NCBI RefSeq assembly: GCF_000710345.2
Contig: NZ_KL537414.1
Span: 293,184-357,183 of the forward strand
DNA from: Curtobacterium sp. S6
GTDB taxonomy: Bacteria > Actinomycetota > Actinomycetes > Actinomycetales > Micrococcaceae
Direction of reading: 5' to 3'
DNA length: 64,000 nt
In this document: in pieces, positions 8,901 through 17,151 of the stretch
Numbering within the stretch: position 1 is the first letter of the stretch
Layout of the letters: the number at the start of each line of letters is the position of its first letter
Made by a program: the position numbers and the translations under genes
Notes under the pieces: model-generated
What the model saw: only the letters and a program-made list of their open reading frames with translations
Told to the model about the DNA's origin: nothing
Database searches by the model: none

Positions 8901-9949
8901 TGGCGCCGTCGGAGTCCGGCGGAGGCCCGGAAAGCCTCCTGGAAGAGCGGATGTGCGCGCTGTTTGCGGAGGTGCTCGGGCTGCGGTCCGTCGGGCGGGA
9001 CACGGATTTTTTCTCGGCCGGAGGCGCGTCCCTCTCGGCGCTCGAGCTGTGCGCTCGCATCGAAGAGCACCTGGGCGAGGAATGTTCCCTCGCGCAGGTC
9101 TTCGCGCACCCCACCCCGCGGGCACTGACCGGCGCCCTCGGGGGTGCGGCCTCCGACGGGTTCGACAGCCGCCTGCTCTTGCGCCGCGGCACGGACCCGA
9201 CGGCGCGGCCCATCGTCTTTCTGCCGCCGGCGGGCGGGTTGGGCTGGTGTTACGCCGCGTTGTTGCGTGAGCTTGAGCCCCGTAGAACGATCTGGGCCCT
9301 TCAGGACCGGAGGTTCTCCGAGCCCGAGGCGAGGTGGCCGACCGATATCGGGGCGCTCGCGGAGGAGTACCTCGACTCTCTGGCCTCGATCGCTCCCTCG
9401 GGGTGCGTTCTCGCGGGCTGGTCCGTGGGTGGAATAGCCGCCGCGGAGGTCGCCTCGAGGGCCGCCGGCCGAGGCATCCCGCTCGAGCGCGTCGTGCTCT
9501 TGGACGCCTACCCGCCGGCCTATTGGCGAACACGTGCCGAACCCGGCGATGCGGACCTCTGGATCGGGCTGATGCGCATGGGCGGAGTGGACCCTGTCAT
9601 CCCGCCGACCAACCTCGAGGAAACCGTCGAGGCCCTCAGGGAACACGGCTCGGCCTTGGCGGCCTTGGACGATGAGGCCCTGCGAACCTGCATCGGCTCC
9701 GTGCGTCGGGCGATCGCGTACACGCGGGGGCGCGATACGACCCCGACGGACACGTCCGTGATCCTCTATGCGGCGAGGGCGAGCCTCGAGGACGGCGCGG
9801 ACCCTGGCTCGTGGGGAGCCTTCGTGGGGGCCGTCGACCTTCGGGTCGTGCCGGGGGACCACGCCGCGATGTTCGCCGGGGACAACCGGCGACTCGTCGC
9901 GGAGGCGCTCAACGGCGATCCTCCGGCCTCCGGGACCCTCCCCGGGTGA
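5921..9949 (+). CDS. Single-module NRPS, C-A-T-TE, predicted serine-activating (EntF-like)
   Basis: This 1342-residue protein has the EntF domain order. The condensation domain has HHLVADG at 147-153. The adenylation domain has FTSGSTGRPK at 639-648. The carrier domain has GGAS with Ser1037 as the pantetheine site, and the thioesterase has GWSVG with Ser1168 and a candidate His1314. The ten specificity positions read D685, V686, W689, H728, V758, S760, L783, I791, D792, K983. DVWHVSLIDK differs from the EntF serine code DVWHFSLVDK at two conservative positions. The expected chemistry is condensation of DHB with serine, then trimerisation and cyclisation by the thioesterase. The 3' end overlaps the convergent hydrolase gene by 41 nt. 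EntF-type enzymes often need an MbtH partner, and none is visible here. Confidence 0.93.
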   Translation: MTASHHEFSAWCPLTAAAREIALAHHLDPDNPCFNTAECVELDGHVDVEALRDALRLAYTEHPTLRAEVARGGAGFSWRSVEPSRFLDRIEILPRVRIEASPEAARKAVLGWCSEAAARPLDPATGRTVASALLDCGGRLWLYHCVHHLVADGFAVFEFLRRVGQLYGRLASGLRIVPEIRPGLDELAEQDRRDAPQAAADVAAWTDRLTAEGTEEDYSLAQRSAPPSPAAHRTDLVIDADLQRLLAEAGRSSGDRWPTVVIAAAGSYLARALGRQSARFGVPQMNRALPGGQRVTARAACTAVTVLPVRVAAAGPAAEQLAEVRRQLAFSRRHGLARHEDLERWCSTAHGRLFGAQINVIPFDAVVHFGQIAAPIHNVTAGPVPDLTVCVRGLPGKGHHLSLEVTGNPALYTRDDVSRHACRLRRWLGQWARVAAGDGDTTRLDQALPEELETLRAFNRTRRHHRPRTLFSRFEEQSQRTPHRTAVIEGPAYAAGSGFGGRRITYAELRETARAVAANLEAAGVRPGQTVALRTDRGLEQFGLLYGLMYAGAVYLPIDPSLPARRVADMLEDADGAFLIEGPGLPRLRFPAGTANSLVRLAGEQLLRGFEGASALAAGHRSAPAGHTVEPRDRAYIQFTSGSTGRPKAVPITHEALDHRLRWQQHLMPLGPSDRVVHKTAISFDVHVWELYWPLQEGAAVVIAAPEGHKDPEYLARLMTQAGATCLHFVPTMLSAFLASPAARRILSAHTHRPTYVVCSGEALTRDHVRGARELLGTFPLNLYGPTEATIDVTSWDTSADPEAAVVPIGRPAWNTRCHVVDRAGHLCPPGIPGELCLSGTQIMEGYLNRPDADAAAFEMLRYGTGETATKVYCTGDLAVWRQDGVLEYRGRLDHQVKIRGQRLELGEVESVLADAPGVGAAAVLVHGSGGQQILVAYLQGDGRDPEVLLDGARRHAEARLPTYMIPSLWDAVEDMPVTTNGKTDRRALASRPVAPSESGGGPESLLEERMCALFAEVLGLRSVGRDTDFFSAGGASLSALELCARIEEHLGEECSLAQVFAHPTPRALTGALGGAASDGFDSRLLLRRGTDPTARPIVFLPPAGGLGWCYAALLRELEPRRTIWALQDRRFSEPEARWPTDIGALAEEYLDSLASIAPSGCVLAGWSVGGIAAAEVASRAAGRGIPLERVVLLDAYPPAYWRTRAEPGDADLWIGLMRMGGVDPVIPPTNLEETVEALREHGSALAALDDEALRTCIGSVRRAIAYTRGRDTTPTDTSVILYAARASLEDGADPGSWGAFVGAVDLRVVPGDHAAMFAGDNRRLVAEALNGDPPASGTLPG

Positions 9950-10730
9950 GGCCGAGGGCCGTGACCAAGGAGTGGATGGCCTCGTCCGCGGCGTCCTGCT
10001 GGTAGCCCCTCGTGCACACCGCGAGAAAACGGCAATCGGGGGATTCGGGGTCGCCGATGTACGCGACGTCGTGCCGGTACCCGGGGACCTCGCCCGATTT
10101 CGACCCCCAGCGCCGACCACCGGGCAGGGCCTCGCCGATCGGTGCCATGCGTTGTTGCTCCAAGATGGAGCGGAAGAATCCGACCATTTCCGGAGGCAAG
10201 GGTGCGCGGTCCCCGACGCGGCCGCTCGTCGTCGCTCGCAGGAGGCTCACCAGGTCCGCGGGGCTCGTCTCGTTGGTCAGGCCCCGGGCCGAGGCGGACT
10301 CGTCACCGATCAACCGTTCGACCCGGGTGTCGACCAGGCTGGCATCGGCCACGATCTCGGCGATGGCGTCCAGGCCGACGGCGCGCATCATGATGTTCGT
10401 CGCCTCGTTGGAGGATCGGGAGATCATCCCGAGCAGCAGGTCGGTCAGGGCCACTCGTGCGCCCGGGGGCGGGAACTCGGCGTCCAGATGGTCGCCGGTC
10501 AGCGTGAATTCGGCCCCGTCGGATCCGCGGAAGGTGCGCGTGGCCGGGAACTCGCGATCGAGGGCCATCTCGCCCTCGTGGACCGCGTACCCCACGGCCA
10601 GAAGCACGGCGAGTTTGATGGTCGACGCCGCGTAGAACCGCGACCGAGCCCCTCGGTGGGCGAGGGCGGCGCCCCGCGAATCCGCGAGCACAAAGGCTAT
10701 TTCGGGCGTGGTCAGGGGGTAGTTCGCCAT
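9909..10730 (-). CDS. Serine beta-lactamase-like hydrolase without signal peptide
   Basis: This 273-residue protein has the catalytic layout of the class A beta-lactamase/PBP fold: STIK at 36-39 (nucleophile Ser36), SSN at 106-108 and KSG at 211-213. It lacks an N-terminal signal sequence, unlike secreted beta-lactamases. A class A EXXXN glutamate motif is not obvious, although a TSPADL segment lies at the usual place (about 155-160). Drug resistance should not be assumed; esterase or peptidase activity is equally possible. Its gene converges on the NRPS gene with a 41-nt overlap and follows the acyltransferase gene on the same strand by 49 nt, so it may be co-transcribed with that cell-envelope gene. 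Confidence 0.82.
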   Translation of the reverse strand: MANYPLTTPEIAFVLADSRGAALAHRGARSRFYAASTIKLAVLLAVGYAVHEGEMALDREFPATRTFRGSDGAEFTLTGDHLDAEFPPPGARVALTDLLLGMISRSSNEATNIMMRAVGLDAIAEIVADASLVDTRVERLIGDESASARGLTNETSPADLVSLLRATTSGRVGDRAPLPPEMVGFFRSILEQQRMAPIGEALPGGRRWGSKSGEVPGYRHDVAYIGDPESPDCRFLAVCTRGYQQDAADEAIHSLVTALGLTRGGSRRPEDRR

Positions 10731-10779
10731 GCCCCGAAATTAGCAGGGATTGTCTGCGCCGGTCACGGCACACCTGCGG

Positions 10780-12759
10780 TCAGCCCTGCGCGGGGGCCCC
10801 GGGGGACGGCGTGGGGCTTGCCTGAACCGCCGGGGCGTCCGGGGTAAGCCTCGCCAAGGTGTCCTTGGCCCGTTGCACGGCGTCGGCCACCGTGCTCGCG
10901 TATAGGTCCTGGCCGGCCGGTTCGGGATGGACCCCGTCGGAGACCAAGAGTTCCGGCCGGCCGTCCGAGGCCTTGGCCCAGTCCGCGACCACGAGCTTGT
11001 CGTTCTTGGCGGCGGCCTCGCGGATGGCGCGATTGGATTGATCGACCCACCCCAGGTTCGCCGGGGCCTGCCCCGTGACGAGGACCACCTCCCGGACCTG
11101 GCCCGACTCGGCGATGTGAGAGAGCTGATCGATGTCGCCCTGGGTCATCTCGGCGTTCGTGGACAGCGAGATCACGACGATCCGCCCGAGGGTTCCCCGG
11201 TCGAGCCGCTCGCGGGCGAGGTCGATACCCGCGCCGACGTTGCGGCTCACCGCCGCGTCGATATCGATCCCGGGCATCTGGTCTTGGAGCGACGTCGCGG
11301 CCGCGAGGGTCACCGAGTCGCCGATCATCGTGACGTCTTGCCCTCCGGGCTTCGGGTGGTACGGCTCGGGCGCGGTTTCGGAAGGTGAAGCGGACGGCGA
11401 CGGCGTGGGCGACGGCCCGGAGCTGAGCGCGGCCTTCCCCTCGGCGACCACGGACTCGGCCTGGGTCATCTGCGGGGCATGGACGCACGCGACGACCGTC
11501 CCGGCGACGGACAGGATTCCCACGGTCGAGAAGCCGACGGCCACCCATCGGGCTCGGCCAGGCCGGGCGAGGGCTCGCGCCAGCGCGGCGGTCGCGCCGA
11601 GGAATCCGAGGCGACGAACCGGCTGCTCGAGCCAACGGTAGGACAGCGCGGCGATGATGACGGTCAGGAACAGCACCAGGCCGTTTCGGAGCTGCTCGGG
11701 GAAACCGGGCATCGAGTAGTGGGCCAGCGCCATGAGCGGCCAGTGCCACAGGTAGATGCCGTAGGACCGCGCCCCGATCCAGGTCAGGGGCCTCCACGAC
11801 AGGAGCGCGCGGAGCCCTTCGGCCCCCGTGCCGCGAACATCGGGCAGGAGGCACTGGATCGCGCCCGCCCCAAGGATCGAGGCGGCCAGGAGGCCCCACG
11901 GCGCCAGAACCTTGGGGTTCTCTTCCGAGAGCACGGAGGCCAGCACGGGGAGAAGGACCAGGCTCGCCCAGCCGATGAGGATGCGCAGGACATTGCGGCC
12001 GGGGGAGTAATGCTCCTCGACCTTCCACACGCGCACCCCCGGGCGGGGCGGGTACATGCTCCAGGGAATGGACAGGGCCAACACGGCGCCGATCATCAGG
12101 CCGAAGGCGTGGGTGTCGAGGCCGTAATATCCGCGGGTCGTGTCGTTGTCGATCACGTTCCACACGATCATCGCCGCGACGGAGCCGACCCCCAGAAGGG
12201 CGGGCACCAGACGCCGCCGGAGCCAGGTGGTCAGGAACATGCACGAGACCACGAGGATGACGGGCCAGGCCAGGTAGAACTGCTCCTCGAGGGCGAGGGA
12301 CCAGAAATTGGTGTAGAGCTCCGGGCTGGTTTGGGCGAAATAGTCGTTGCCCGCGGCGATGTTGGTCCAGTTGGACGTATAGGTCACGGCCCCCAGTACC
12401 TGCCGCGGCATTTCTACGAGGACGTCGCCACCGATGAGCAGCGCGAGGCTCGTGCACACGACGACGCACAGCACCATGGCCGGAACGAGGCGGCGGAGGC
12501 GTCGCATCCAGAACTGCGGCAGCCTCATGCGTTCCGTAAAGGCCGCCTCCTTGAGCAGCAGGGCGGTGATCAGATATCCGGAGATGACGAAGAACAGGTC
12601 GACGCCGATCAGACCTCCGGGAAGGGCCCGGGGCCAGAGGTGATAGACGATGACGGCGACGACGGCCACCGCGCGCAGGCCGTCGAGTCCGCGGAGGATG
12701 AATTTCCTCTCGGCGGCCTCGGGCGGCACGGACGAGGCGAAGGGAGTGGGGGAAGACAT
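10780..12759 (-). CDS. OatA-like membrane O-acyltransferase with SGNH domain
   Basis: This protein of about 659 residues has two parts. The N-terminal acyltransferase-3 domain has many membrane helices and the motifs RGLDGLRAVAVVAVIVYHLW and GGLIGVDLFFVISGYLI. The C-terminal SGNH hydrolase domain has GDS (Ser482) and DGVHP (His611). This architecture transfers acetyl groups across the membrane onto extracellular glycans, with peptidoglycan O-acetylation by OatA the best-known case; the substrate here is unknown. I chose the ATG at 12759, immediately before the conserved part. The same frame is open to an ATG at 12897, which would add 46 low-complexity residues; neither start has a strong ribosome-binding site. 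The beta-lactamase-like gene follows on the same strand. Confidence 0.87.
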   Translation of the reverse strand: MSSPTPFASSVPPEAAERKFILRGLDGLRAVAVVAVIVYHLWPRALPGGLIGVDLFFVISGYLITALLLKEAAFTERMRLPQFWMRRLRRLVPAMVLCVVVCTSLALLIGGDVLVEMPRQVLGAVTYTSNWTNIAAGNDYFAQTSPELYTNFWSLALEEQFYLAWPVILVVSCMFLTTWLRRRLVPALLGVGSVAAMIVWNVIDNDTTRGYYGLDTHAFGLMIGAVLALSIPWSMYPPRPGVRVWKVEEHYSPGRNVLRILIGWASLVLLPVLASVLSEENPKVLAPWGLLAASILGAGAIQCLLPDVRGTGAEGLRALLSWRPLTWIGARSYGIYLWHWPLMALAHYSMPGFPEQLRNGLVLFLTVIIAALSYRWLEQPVRRLGFLGATAALARALARPGRARWVAVGFSTVGILSVAGTVVACVHAPQMTQAESVVAEGKAALSSGPSPTPSPSASPSETAPEPYHPKPGGQDVTMIGDSVTLAAATSLQDQMPGIDIDAAVSRNVGAGIDLARERLDRGTLGRIVVISLSTNAEMTQGDIDQLSHIAESGQVREVVLVTGQAPANLGWVDQSNRAIREAAAKNDKLVVADWAKASDGRPELLVSDGVHPEPAGQDLYASTVADAVQRAKDTLARLTPDAPAVQASPTPSPGAPAQG

Positions 12760-12935
12760 GTGGCCTTGGGGGTCCTGGGGAAGCGATGCGTGTGGTTCAT
12801 GGTCTTCCGGCGGGGAAGGCGCATGGACTTCATGATATCCACCGCGCGAAACATCGGGGGGCCCTCCGCCGGTGGTGAGGCCTATCCCTCCACTCATTCA
12901 GCCCCTAGTCGTCGCGGGGTCCCTCGCGACGGCGA

Positions 12936-12941
12936 TAGAGT
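12936..12941 (+). promoter_or_regulatory. -10 hexamer TAGAGT of leaderless dapB
   Basis: TAGAGT ends 7 nt before the dapB ATG, with no ribosome-binding site between. Transcription would start at the A of the start codon. Confidence 0.55.
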
Positions 12942-12948
12942 GGGGCGC

Positions 12949-13704
12949 ATGACTGACGTGATCAAGGTGGCCGTCCTCGGCGCCGCGGGCCGCATGGGTT
13001 CGCAGGCTGTCGACGCGGTGAGAACAGCAGAAGACATGGAATTGGTGGCCGCGCTCGGATCGAAGGATTCGATCGAGACCCTCGCGGATTCGGGGGCGGA
13101 GGTCGTCGTCGACCTGACCGTTCCGGATGTCACCGAGGCGCACGTCCACTACGCCGTCGAGCACGGCATGCACGCCGTGGTCGGCACGACCGGGTGGGAC
13201 GAGGACAAGCTGGACCGGCTCACGGCATTGCTTCAGAAGCACCCGGAGACCGGCGTGCTCATCGCCCCGAACTTCGCGATCGGTGCCGTGCTGGCCGGAA
13301 AATTCGCCGCGACCGCGAGCAAGTACTTCGAATCGGTCGAGGTCATCGAGCTTCATCACCCGAATAAACTCGACGCGCCGTCGGGCACGGCCAAGCACAC
13401 CGCCCGCGGGATCTCGCAGGCACGCCGCGAGGCCGGGGTGGGTCCCAGCCCGGATGCGACCCAGAGCGATCCCGAGGGCGCTCGCGGGGCCGTGATCGAC
13501 GATGTTCACGTCCACGCCGTCCGGCTGCGCGGGCTCGTGGCCCACGAGGAAATCGTTCTGGGCGACGTCGGGCAGCAGCTCACCATTCGGCACGATTCAT
13601 TTGACCGGATTTCGTTCATGCCCGGTGTCCTCTTGGGCGTCCGCACCGTGGGCGAGCGTCCCGGCCTGACCCACGGCCTCGACGGCTACCTGAACCTGGA
13701 CTGA
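12949..13704 (+). CDS. dapB: 4-hydroxy-tetrahydrodipicolinate reductase
   Basis: This 251-residue enzyme reduces 4-hydroxy-tetrahydrodipicolinate with NAD(P)H on the path to diaminopimelate and lysine. The nucleotide-binding loop GAAGRMG is at residues 11-17, and the signature ELHHPNKLDAPSGTA contains the catalytic pair His136 and Lys140. GTTGW near residue 79 is also typical. The ATG at 12949 fits the conserved N-terminus MTDVIKVAVLG. The longer open frame upstream is antisense to the acyltransferase gene and not coding. No Shine-Dalgarno sequence is present; the promoter appears to abut the start. A membrane-protein gene follows immediately, then dapA. Confidence 0.97.
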   Translation: MTDVIKVAVLGAAGRMGSQAVDAVRTAEDMELVAALGSKDSIETLADSGAEVVVDLTVPDVTEAHVHYAVEHGMHAVVGTTGWDEDKLDRLTALLQKHPETGVLIAPNFAIGAVLAGKFAATASKYFESVEVIELHHPNKLDAPSGTAKHTARGISQARREAGVGPSPDATQSDPEGARGAVIDDVHVHAVRLRGLVAHEEIVLGDVGQQLTIRHDSFDRISFMPGVLLGVRTVGERPGLTHGLDGYLNLD

Positions 13705-14325
13705 GTGGTGCGCGGACTCAAAATATTTACCGCGGTCGTCGCGGTCTTGGCCGCGATCAGCGTCTGGTTGTTGCCCCTTCCGAGCGGGACGCGGCTGTTC
13801 ATCCTCGTGATCCTGGTCTTTAGCGCAGCGTTCGTGTTCGTGGATTCCACGCACAAGGGCAAGACTTTTGCCGCGGTCACCGTGGCCCTGCTGGCCCTGT
13901 ACCTGGTGCTGACCCTTCAGCGGGGGATTCTGCTCGTCGCGGCCGGTAACGTCGCGGGCATCCTGTTAGGTGCGGCCCTCATCGTCCTGCCGCTCATCGG
14001 GGCCTGGGCCCTGATCCGGGAGGTTCTCTTCGGAATTCGCGTGCAACAATTGGCAACAATTCTGGCCAAAGAGGGCGGCCTGCCGGAGGACAACCTGCCG
14101 CGCACGGCCGCGGGAGGCATCGACCGGGCGGCCGCGGACGAGCAATTTCCTCAATTTCAACGCGAGGTTGAAGAGAATCCGGGGGATTGGCGCTCGTGGT
14201 TCAGGCTCTCCTGCGCGTACGACGCCGCGGGGGACCGCAAACGGGCGCGTCGATCGATGCGCGACGCCGTAGCACTGAACCGGGGACGCTCCGTGGGTGC
14301 GTTGTACCAGGGCGAAGAGGGCTGA
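13705..14325 (+). CDS. Membrane protein with TPR-like C-terminus, between dapB and dapA
   Basis: The GTG start directly follows the dapB stop, so this 206-residue protein is probably translated by coupling. Four hydrophobic segments fill roughly residues 5-110. A soluble tail follows, whose last 60 residues (NPGDWRSWFRLSCAYDAAGDRKRARRSMRDAV) read like one tetratricopeptide repeat. I do not recognise a named family. The tight link to dapB suggests co-expression, but nothing in the sequence assigns it a role in lysine synthesis. A second GTG three bases later is an alternative start. Confidence 0.8.
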   Translation: MVRGLKIFTAVVAVLAAISVWLLPLPSGTRLFILVILVFSAAFVFVDSTHKGKTFAAVTVALLALYLVLTLQRGILLVAAGNVAGILLGAALIVLPLIGAWALIREVLFGIRVQQLATILAKEGGLPEDNLPRTAAGGIDRAAADEQFPQFQREVEENPGDWRSWFRLSCAYDAAGDRKRARRSMRDAVALNRGRSVGALYQGEEG

Positions 14326-14333
14326 TTGTGCTG

Positions 14334-14339
14334 TAGCCT
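14334..14339 (+). promoter_or_regulatory. -10 hexamer TAGCCT of leaderless dapA
   Basis: TAGCCT ends 7 nt before the dapA ATG at 14347, with no ribosome-binding site between. It fixes the start at 14347 rather than at in-frame codons further upstream. Confidence 0.55.
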
Positions 14340-14346
14340 GGGGGAT

Positions 14347-15276
14347 ATGTCTGAGTCTTCGCGCGAGAACACCCCCACTGCACAGCCCTTGTTCGGTCGC
14401 TTGCTGACCGCCATGGTCACACCCTTCACGGAGGATGGCAGCGTCGACGAGGAGGCGACGGCCAAGCTGGCCGTCGAGCTCGTCGACCGAGGCAACGACG
14501 GCCTGGTCGTCTGCGGGACCACGGGCGAGTACTCGACCATGACGGACGAGGAGAACGCGAACGTTTTCCGCATCGTCAAGGAAGCGGTGGGTGAGCGAGC
14601 CTCGATCATCGCGGGAGTCGGTTCTAACGACACCGCGCACACCTTGCACGTCGCCTCCCTCGCGGAGGCGGTCGGCGTTGACGGACTCCTGGTCGTGACC
14701 CCGTATTACAATAAACCGACGCAGGCGGGTCTGCTGGCCCACTTCCGGACGGTGGCCGACGCGGTCAAGACTCCCATCATGCTCTACGACATTCCGGGTC
14801 GCGCCGGAATCGCGATCGCACCGGACACGATGGTTGCTCTGGCCGAGCATCCCAACATCGTGGCGGTCAAGGACGCCAAGGCGGATTTCGCCGCGGCGAC
14901 CGAGGTCATGGCCCGGACCGACCTGCAGTTTTACTCGGGTGACGACGGCCTGACCTTGCCGTGGATGTCGATCGGCGCCCAGGGCCTGATCGGCGTCACG
15001 ACCCACGTCGTGCCGGAGCAGTTCCGGAACCTCGTCGACGCCGTCGTTGCCGGCGATCTCGACACCGCGCGGGAGATTCATCGCGCGATTCATCCCGTCG
15101 TCACCGCGACCATGACCCGCGTTCCGGGCGCCGTGGCGGCAAAGACAATTCTTCAATGGCAGGGCCGGTTGGCATCCCGACGGGTGCGTCTGCCCCACGT
15201 TGTCCCCACCGAGGCAGAGACCGCTCAGATGCGATCCGACCTTGAGGGCACCGTGGCAGCCTCAAGCATTAGATAA
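14347..15276 (+). CDS. dapA: 4-hydroxy-tetrahydrodipicolinate synthase
   Basis: This 309-residue aldolase condenses pyruvate with aspartate semialdehyde at the entry to the diaminopimelate/lysine branch. The family segments are present in order: GTTGEYSTM (usually GTTGESPTL, a mild variant), VTPYYNKPTQ with the catalytic Tyr, YDIPGRAG, and VKDAKADF with the Schiff-base Lys. The protein starts MSESSRENTP, placed by the leaderless promoter just upstream. An in-frame start 21 nt earlier is unlikely because it precedes the -10 hexamer. RNase J follows after a 49-nt gap that contains a stem-loop. Confidence 0.97.
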   Translation: MSESSRENTPTAQPLFGRLLTAMVTPFTEDGSVDEEATAKLAVELVDRGNDGLVVCGTTGEYSTMTDEENANVFRIVKEAVGERASIIAGVGSNDTAHTLHVASLAEAVGVDGLLVVTPYYNKPTQAGLLAHFRTVADAVKTPIMLYDIPGRAGIAIAPDTMVALAEHPNIVAVKDAKADFAAATEVMARTDLQFYSGDDGLTLPWMSIGAQGLIGVTTHVVPEQFRNLVDAVVAGDLDTAREIHRAIHPVVTATMTRVPGAVAAKTILQWQGRLASRRVRLPHVVPTEAETAQMRSDLEGTVAASSIR

Positions 15277-15278
15277 AC

Positions 15279-15305
15279 ACGGTCGTCGCGTCACCGCGCG
15301 ACCGT
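15279..15305 (+). other. Stem-loop in the RNase J 5' leader
   Basis: ACGGTCG and CGACCGT pair, with a further inner CGCG/CGCG stem around a TCAC loop and one bulged T. No T-run follows, so it is not a simple terminator. It ends about 10 nt before the GAAAGGGG ribosome-binding site of the RNase J gene and could affect translation or mRNA processing there. Confidence 0.55.
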
Positions 15306-15325
15306 AACCATCAGAAAGGGGTCAC

Positions 15326-17032
<1,707 letters not shown>

Positions 17033-17044
17033 AAAACGGTTCAT

Positions 17045-17068
17045 CCCCAGGCGCAGTCGGCGCTGGGG
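17045..17068 (+). terminator. Possible weak terminator after rnj
   Basis: CCCCA..GCGC pairs with GCGC..TGGGG around an AGTCG loop, with one bulged G. No T-run follows, so intrinsic termination is uncertain. Confidence 0.4.
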
Positions 17069-17138
17069 TTCTGGGGGCGGTATCCACCTCGGCGTGCGGT
17101 TTTGACCGCACGTGAGTGTGGGTTCCGCCCTCATCGTT

Positions 17139-17144
17139 TACCCT
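17139..17144 (+). promoter_or_regulatory. -10 hexamer TACCCT of leaderless ftsK
   Basis: TACCCT ends 7 nt before the ATG at 17152 with no ribosome-binding site between, so the mRNA probably begins at the start codon. Confidence 0.55.
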
Positions 17145-17151
17145 GGAACAT

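Noticed and set aside
7535..10120. An 861-codon minus-strand frame over the NRPS gene.
   Set aside because: It is the antisense shadow of the A, T and TE domains and lacks any motif.
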